Virus record (IMG/VR): IMGVR_UViG_3300038761_000005
Location: 1 to 40,659 of that record
Length of the DNA stretch: 40,659 bases
Source: a virus
Direction: 5' to 3' (one strand)
Shown: piece by piece, positions 37,645 to 40,659 of the stretch
Layout of the letters: each line of letters starts with the position of its first letter
How positions within the stretch are numbered: position 1 is the stretch's first letter
Position numbers and translations under genes: made by a program
Notes under the pieces: generated by a model
What the model was told of the DNA's origin: nothing
What the model saw: the letters and a program-made list of their open reading frames with translations, nothing else
The model's database searches: none

Positions 37645-38271
37645 ATGGCTCAATACAAAACGGGCACCGCTACGGTGGTGAACGGCAGCGCCGTTGTGTC
37701 CGGAATAGGGACGCAGTGGCTTGCCAATATCCAATCCGGTGACAGCTTCGTGATGACCGGCGTGGGCCTGGTCTATGACGTGGCAAGCGTGGATAGCGAC
37801 ACCCAGCTGACCCTGACCGCACCCTACGGAGGCACAGGCAAGGCTGGCGCTTATGCTGTCCAGCGTGACTTCACCAGTGACGGCATCCCTGAAATGGCCC
37901 AGGGCGACGTAGAGACGGCGGCCATCTTTACGCGGGCGATGCGCAAACTGCAGGGATTGCTTGGCCAGCTTGGCGGTGTGGCAGGCACCGGCGCCACGAT
38001 TTACCCGAGCATTGCGGCCGGGGAGGCCGGGACAAGTGATGGTGATTTCTTTTGGGTGGCCGATGGCTCCACGCTCAAGCTATACCTGAATGATGCAGGC
38101 ACGGGCTTTGAGCAGGGCGAATACCCCAACAGCACAACCCTGCAGGAAGCGGTGGACGCGCTGGCAGGCTATGAAGAAAGGGTGCTGGCCTTAATCCAAT
38201 CCCTGCACGGCGATCTGGGCACATTGCGCCTCGACTTCATCAATCAATCCTATGCACTGGGGGGCGCGTAA
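37645..38271 (+). CDS. Tail fibre-associated protein
   Basis: This 208-aa protein starts MAQYKTGTATVVNGSAVVSG, a pattern seen in small tail-fibre proteins that attach to the tip. It continues IGTQWLANIQSGDSFVMTGV, with a beta-rich domain and then a helical region (GDVETAAIFTRAMRKLQGLL). A C-terminal helix follows (LAGYEERVLALIQSLHGDLG). It is separated by 80 nt from the tip gene and overlaps the next gene by 1 nt (TAATG). It probably forms the base or connector of a side fibre. Confidence 0.72.
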   Translation: MAQYKTGTATVVNGSAVVSGIGTQWLANIQSGDSFVMTGVGLVYDVASVDSDTQLTLTAPYGGTGKAGAYAVQRDFTSDGIPEMAQGDVETAAIFTRAMRKLQGLLGQLGGVAGTGATIYPSIAAGEAGTSDGDFFWVADGSTLKLYLNDAGTGFEQGEYPNSTTLQEAVDALAGYEERVLALIQSLHGDLGTLRLDFINQSYALGGA

Positions 38272-39431
38272 TGCTCAACAAAACTCTGAAGTTTGCAGAC
38301 ATTATTACGTTCTCCCGGGCCAGCTCAGCGACGTATTGGGATGCCAATGGCATTTTGCAGACAGCAGCAGCTGGCGAGCCGCGATTTGATCATGATCCTG
38401 TTAGTGGTGAGGGGATTGGGATTATTTTTGAAGAGCAAAGAACGAACCTTAACCCAAACTCCAACTTGTGGAATTGGACAGAATCTAACGGCAGCGGACT
38501 TTCCCCTGATACGCGGTTCGTTGAACATGATGTGGCAATAGCACCAGATGGCACGCTGACGGCAGCGAGAATTACTGCCAGCACAGGGCAAGACCTTCAA
38601 AGGATTTTTAAATCCTTGAGTGCATCAGGGACATTTATCCATTCAGTACACATGAAGGCAGGCACCAGTAACTATGGTGCTATTAAATTCACCACTGGCG
38701 ACACCATGGTGGTTGATCTTACTGATGGCAGCGTAGTAACAGTTCCTGGAAGCCAATCTTATGGTGTTGAGGCTCTTTCCAATGGGTGGTACAGGCTTTG
38801 GATTGAAAACTTTGACACAAACTCTGTATGCCAAGTCCTTTTGTACGATGCGGTTAACGAGAGTTTCACCTTCGCGGGGGAAGGTGAAAGCATTTTAGTT
38901 TGGGGGCACCAGCTGGAGGAGGGCGTGCGCCCTACTAGTTATATACCAGCGGATGGAGCTACAGCTACCCGATCTGCGGACATTGCCTTTGTCGATCCGA
39001 TCACTCCATGGGCGTCTAATCAACCACAAATGACTTTACTGGCGAACTGGAAGCGTAGTTTGTCCCCGAGTACGTCTAATCTGACCTTTCATAGTCTTAA
39101 AATGGGGCCAGCAGGCCCTATATCAGGCTTCTTTGGCTTCTATAGCGCGATGAACCTCTTGGTTTATACGGGGGATGATCCGGTAGAAGTTAAGAACTTT
39201 GGGGTCGTAGCGGGACAAACTGCAAAAACAGCATTTTCTATTTCCGGGGATTCTGTTGTGGCCGCAGTAAATGGAGACTCCTTGGTGGGGGTACCAGGAA
39301 AATCCTACGGCAATGTTGTCAGTCAAACTCGGTTGGAGCTAGCGTCTGGAGATTCATCAGGCTGGCTCCAAAACGTTCGCTATTTCCCTTACGCCATGAC
39401 CGCCGAGCAGCTGGAGGAAAAGACCGCATGA
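38271..39431 (+). CDS. Tail fibre protein with carbohydrate-binding-like domains
   Basis: This 386-aa protein begins LKFADIITFSRASSATYWDA, a signature for phage fibres and spikes (FSRASSATYWD...G.L). It continues EGIGIIFEEQRTNLNPNSNL, then a beta-sandwich domain with VLVWGHQLEEGVRPTSYIPA and a C-terminal LamG-like domain ending QNVRYFPYAMTAEQLEEKT. The first domain is like carbohydrate-binding modules, so binding of surface polysaccharide is likely. The DNA is noticeably A/T-rich compared with its neighbours, a sign of recent exchange. Confidence 0.8.
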   Translation: MLNKTLKFADIITFSRASSATYWDANGILQTAAAGEPRFDHDPVSGEGIGIIFEEQRTNLNPNSNLWNWTESNGSGLSPDTRFVEHDVAIAPDGTLTAARITASTGQDLQRIFKSLSASGTFIHSVHMKAGTSNYGAIKFTTGDTMVVDLTDGSVVTVPGSQSYGVEALSNGWYRLWIENFDTNSVCQVLLYDAVNESFTFAGEGESILVWGHQLEEGVRPTSYIPADGATATRSADIAFVDPITPWASNQPQMTLLANWKRSLSPSTSNLTFHSLKMGPAGPISGFFGFYSAMNLLVYTGDDPVEVKNFGVVAGQTAKTAFSISGDSVVAAVNGDSLVGVPGKSYGNVVSQTRLELASGDSSGWLQNVRYFPYAMTAEQLEEKTA

Positions 39432-39727
39432 CCGACTTTTATCTGAAAGCCCCGGACGAACAATCGCTGCTTGCTGCGTTGGAAGCCGCCGGGCTCATAA
39501 ACGAAGACGGGGCCGTCAGAAAAGCTTCGCGCACGCACGCCATCGACATTATCGGCATAATCCAAGAGCCGACCGGCGAGGTTCTCGAAGATGAAGAGGG
39601 GGCCGACTACCCGGAGATGGCCCCGGTTGGAGGCTTTCACGCCAATTACAGAGGCGACGAGTTGCCAGAGGCCCTGGCACAGTTTGAAATACCCGCACCA
39701 GATAACCCTGTTCGCGTCTGGGCGTGA
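39428..39727 (+). CDS. Small tail fibre accessory protein
   Basis: This 99-aa protein reads MTDFYLKAPDEQSLLAALEA, then HAIDIIGIIQEPTGEVLEDE and PEMAPVGGFHANYRGDELPE. It is acidic and of a kind regularly found as the last gene of the fibre cluster. It may help assemble the fibre or be part of it. The start overlaps the fibre gene by 4 nt. It is the last gene of the rightward late operon; no clear terminator was found behind it. Confidence 0.75.
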   Translation: MTDFYLKAPDEQSLLAALEAAGLINEDGAVRKASRTHAIDIIGIIQEPTGEVLEDEEGADYPEMAPVGGFHANYRGDELPEALAQFEIPAPDNPVRVWA

Positions 39728-39871
39728 GCCCGTCGCGAATCGCTGACACGTCTGTCGCTGGCTGAAACGGAGATCTCTTGCCGACGGCGGGCAGTGTCAA
39801 TATCTCACAGGTCCACCCCGGCGCCTGTCAGCCATTTCTTCAGTTTCCGAGAGCTATGTATTAACCAGGCG
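39728..39871. other. Intergenic stretch between phage late operon and convergent genes
   Basis: No gene, clear terminator or repeat is seen in these 144 nt. Transcription from both sides would converge here. No repeat of another part of the window that would mark an attachment site was found. Confidence 0.4.
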
Positions 39872-40174
39872 TCATCTGCCGGAAATTTTCCTCTCTATAT
39901 CTGTGCCTGCCGGCGCCCAGATAATCCCCTGGCCAGCCGCCTGGCAAAGAATTGCCCAGGCGGTATAGGGAATAGGGCTTTGCCCGCCTGTCCAGCGGCG
40001 AACTGTACGCCCTGATTCAATGCCCAGAAGGCTGGCTGCCTGGCTGCCGCTGAGGCCGGCTTTCGTCAATATGGCCCGGATCTCATCAGCAGTAGGCTGC
40101 TCCCAGCCTTCAGCGAAGGGCCGCAGGGTAGAGGGCCGGATCGGGTTGGCGCCGTAAGTGGCTCTTTCTTCCAT
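39872..40174 (-). CDS. Helix-turn-helix protein (XRE-type) of the RadC pair
   Basis: This 100-aa protein reads EERATYGANPIRPSTLRPFA, followed by the helix-turn-helix TADEIRAILTKAGLSGSQAA then SLLGIESGRTVRRWTGGQ, and ending SPIPYTAWAILCQAAGQG. This is a small regulator pattern seen near mobile elements in Pseudomonas and relatives. A GGGAGAATT site precedes ATG 40174. It lies 29 nt from the RadC-like gene on the same strand, so the two probably form a transcription unit. Whether it belongs to the phage or to flanking DNA is not known. Confidence 0.75.
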   Translation of the reverse strand: MEERATYGANPIRPSTLRPFAEGWEQPTADEIRAILTKAGLSGSQAASLLGIESGRTVRRWTGGQSPIPYTAWAILCQAAGQGIIWAPAGTDIERKISGR

Positions 40175-40203
40175 TTCAATTCTCCCGGTAGGGGTGGGGC
40201 TGC

Positions 40204-40659
40204 TTAAAGCAGCCCGCGTTCAGCGAAGGATACATACCCCTCAGTTCCAACAACCATATGGTCAAGCACTCGGACATCGATCAGGCCAAGGGCCTCAACC
40301 AGACGGCGGGTGATGGCGTGATCAGCCTGGCTCGGCTCAGCACAGCCAGAAGGATGGTTATGGCAGAGGATGGCGGCAGCGGCGTTCTGAGCCAGTGCAG
40401 CTTTCGCGACTTCGCGAGGGTACACCGCCGCTGAGTCGATAGTGCCGCGAAACAGCACTTCCAGTTCAATGACGGAATGCTTGTTGTTCAGCCACAGGAC
40501 AGCGAATACCTCATGCTCGAGCATGGCGAGCTTGAGACGTAGGTACTGAGCTGCTTGGGTAGGGCTGCTGAGGTTCTCAGCGGTGTTGATCTTCGATTCC
40601 AGAATGGAAACTGCTTGATCGATGATGGCCTGTTCGGCCTGAGAAAGGGTAAAGCTCAT
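40204..40659 (-). CDS. radC: RadC-like JAB-domain protein
   Basis: This 151-aa protein holds the whole JAB/MPN domain: LEHEVFAVLWLNNKHSVIEL with Glu50, and the metal-binding motif LCHNHPSGCAEPSQAD with His100, His102, Ser110 and Asp113. It lacks the N-terminal helix-hairpin-helix region of chromosomal RadC, a form typical of mobile elements. Despite its name RadC has no proven role in DNA repair. Its start is the last base of the window, so it cannot be shown whether the ORF extends further. Function in the phage is unknown. Confidence 0.85.
   Translation of the reverse strand: MSFTLSQAEQAIIDQAVSILESKINTAENLSSPTQAAQYLRLKLAMLEHEVFAVLWLNNKHSVIELEVLFRGTIDSAAVYPREVAKAALAQNAAAAILCHNHPSGCAEPSQADHAITRRLVEALGLIDVRVLDHMVVGTEGYVSFAERGLL

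Noticed and set aside
1-40659. tRNA genes or attachment-site duplication
   Set aside because: No tRNA-like cloverleaf or end-to-end repeat could be found by reading; the left att site would be outside the window.

Overview
The window looks like an almost complete temperate siphovirus (prophage) with a lambda-like gene order, from a moderately G+C-rich gammaproteobacterial host. Protein style suggests the Marinobacter/Pseudomonas type, but this is an inference and no host gene settles it. The first base is the stop codon of a tyrosine integrase and the last base is the first base of a RadC-like gene. No att site can be identified within the window.

Layout. (1) Positions 1-6637, minus strand: a leftward early operon. 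It holds integrase, a DUF4224-type excisionase candidate, a run of small accessory genes coupled by 1-8 nt overlaps, and a recombination pair (YqaJ/lambda-exonuclease-like nuclease plus Rad52-like annealing protein). It is driven by a promoter at 6672-6700 that carries two repressor operators. (2) Positions 6900-9480: the immunity and lysogeny region. It has a BrnT-like toxin with a ribbon-helix-helix antitoxin, a broken C-terminal piece of an S24-type repressor, an exported protein encoded directly behind the repressor, the CI-like repressor, a three-site operator region and a Cro-like repressor. (3) Positions 9613-15670, plus strand: the rightward early operon. It has a replication initiator with iterons inside the gene, a probable partner, small winged-helix proteins, NinB, an HNH endonuclease, a Ref-like HNH protein, a PD-(D/E)XK-like protein and a Q-like antiterminator. 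(4) Positions 15711-17458: a probable late promoter and two terminators, then lysis (M15 endolysin, holin candidates, overlapping Rz/Rz1 spanins). (5) Positions 17510-39727: terminase, DUF4055 portal, MuF-like protein, scaffold, capsid, connectors, tail tube, tail chaperones with a -1 frameshift signal, tape measure, tip and fibres. Two extra genes, one a lipoprotein and one antisense, sit between tape measure and tip. (6) Positions 39872-40659, minus strand: a helix-turn-helix protein and a RadC-like JAB protein, either at the phage edge or in flanking accessory DNA.

How it works together. CI is predicted to hold the left and right early promoters through copies of AACAC-N5-GTGTT. Self-cleavage of CI would release both operons. 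Q would then let polymerase pass the terminators behind the late promoter and the further intrinsic terminators inside the late operon. The most distinctive features are the 326-nt non-coding stretch at 25776-26101 with three copies of a GNRA-loop hairpin, the lambda-like operator array, the iterons inside the replication gene, the well-formed -1 frameshift site in the tail chaperone gene, and the scar of a replaced repressor gene beside the exported lysogeny protein.
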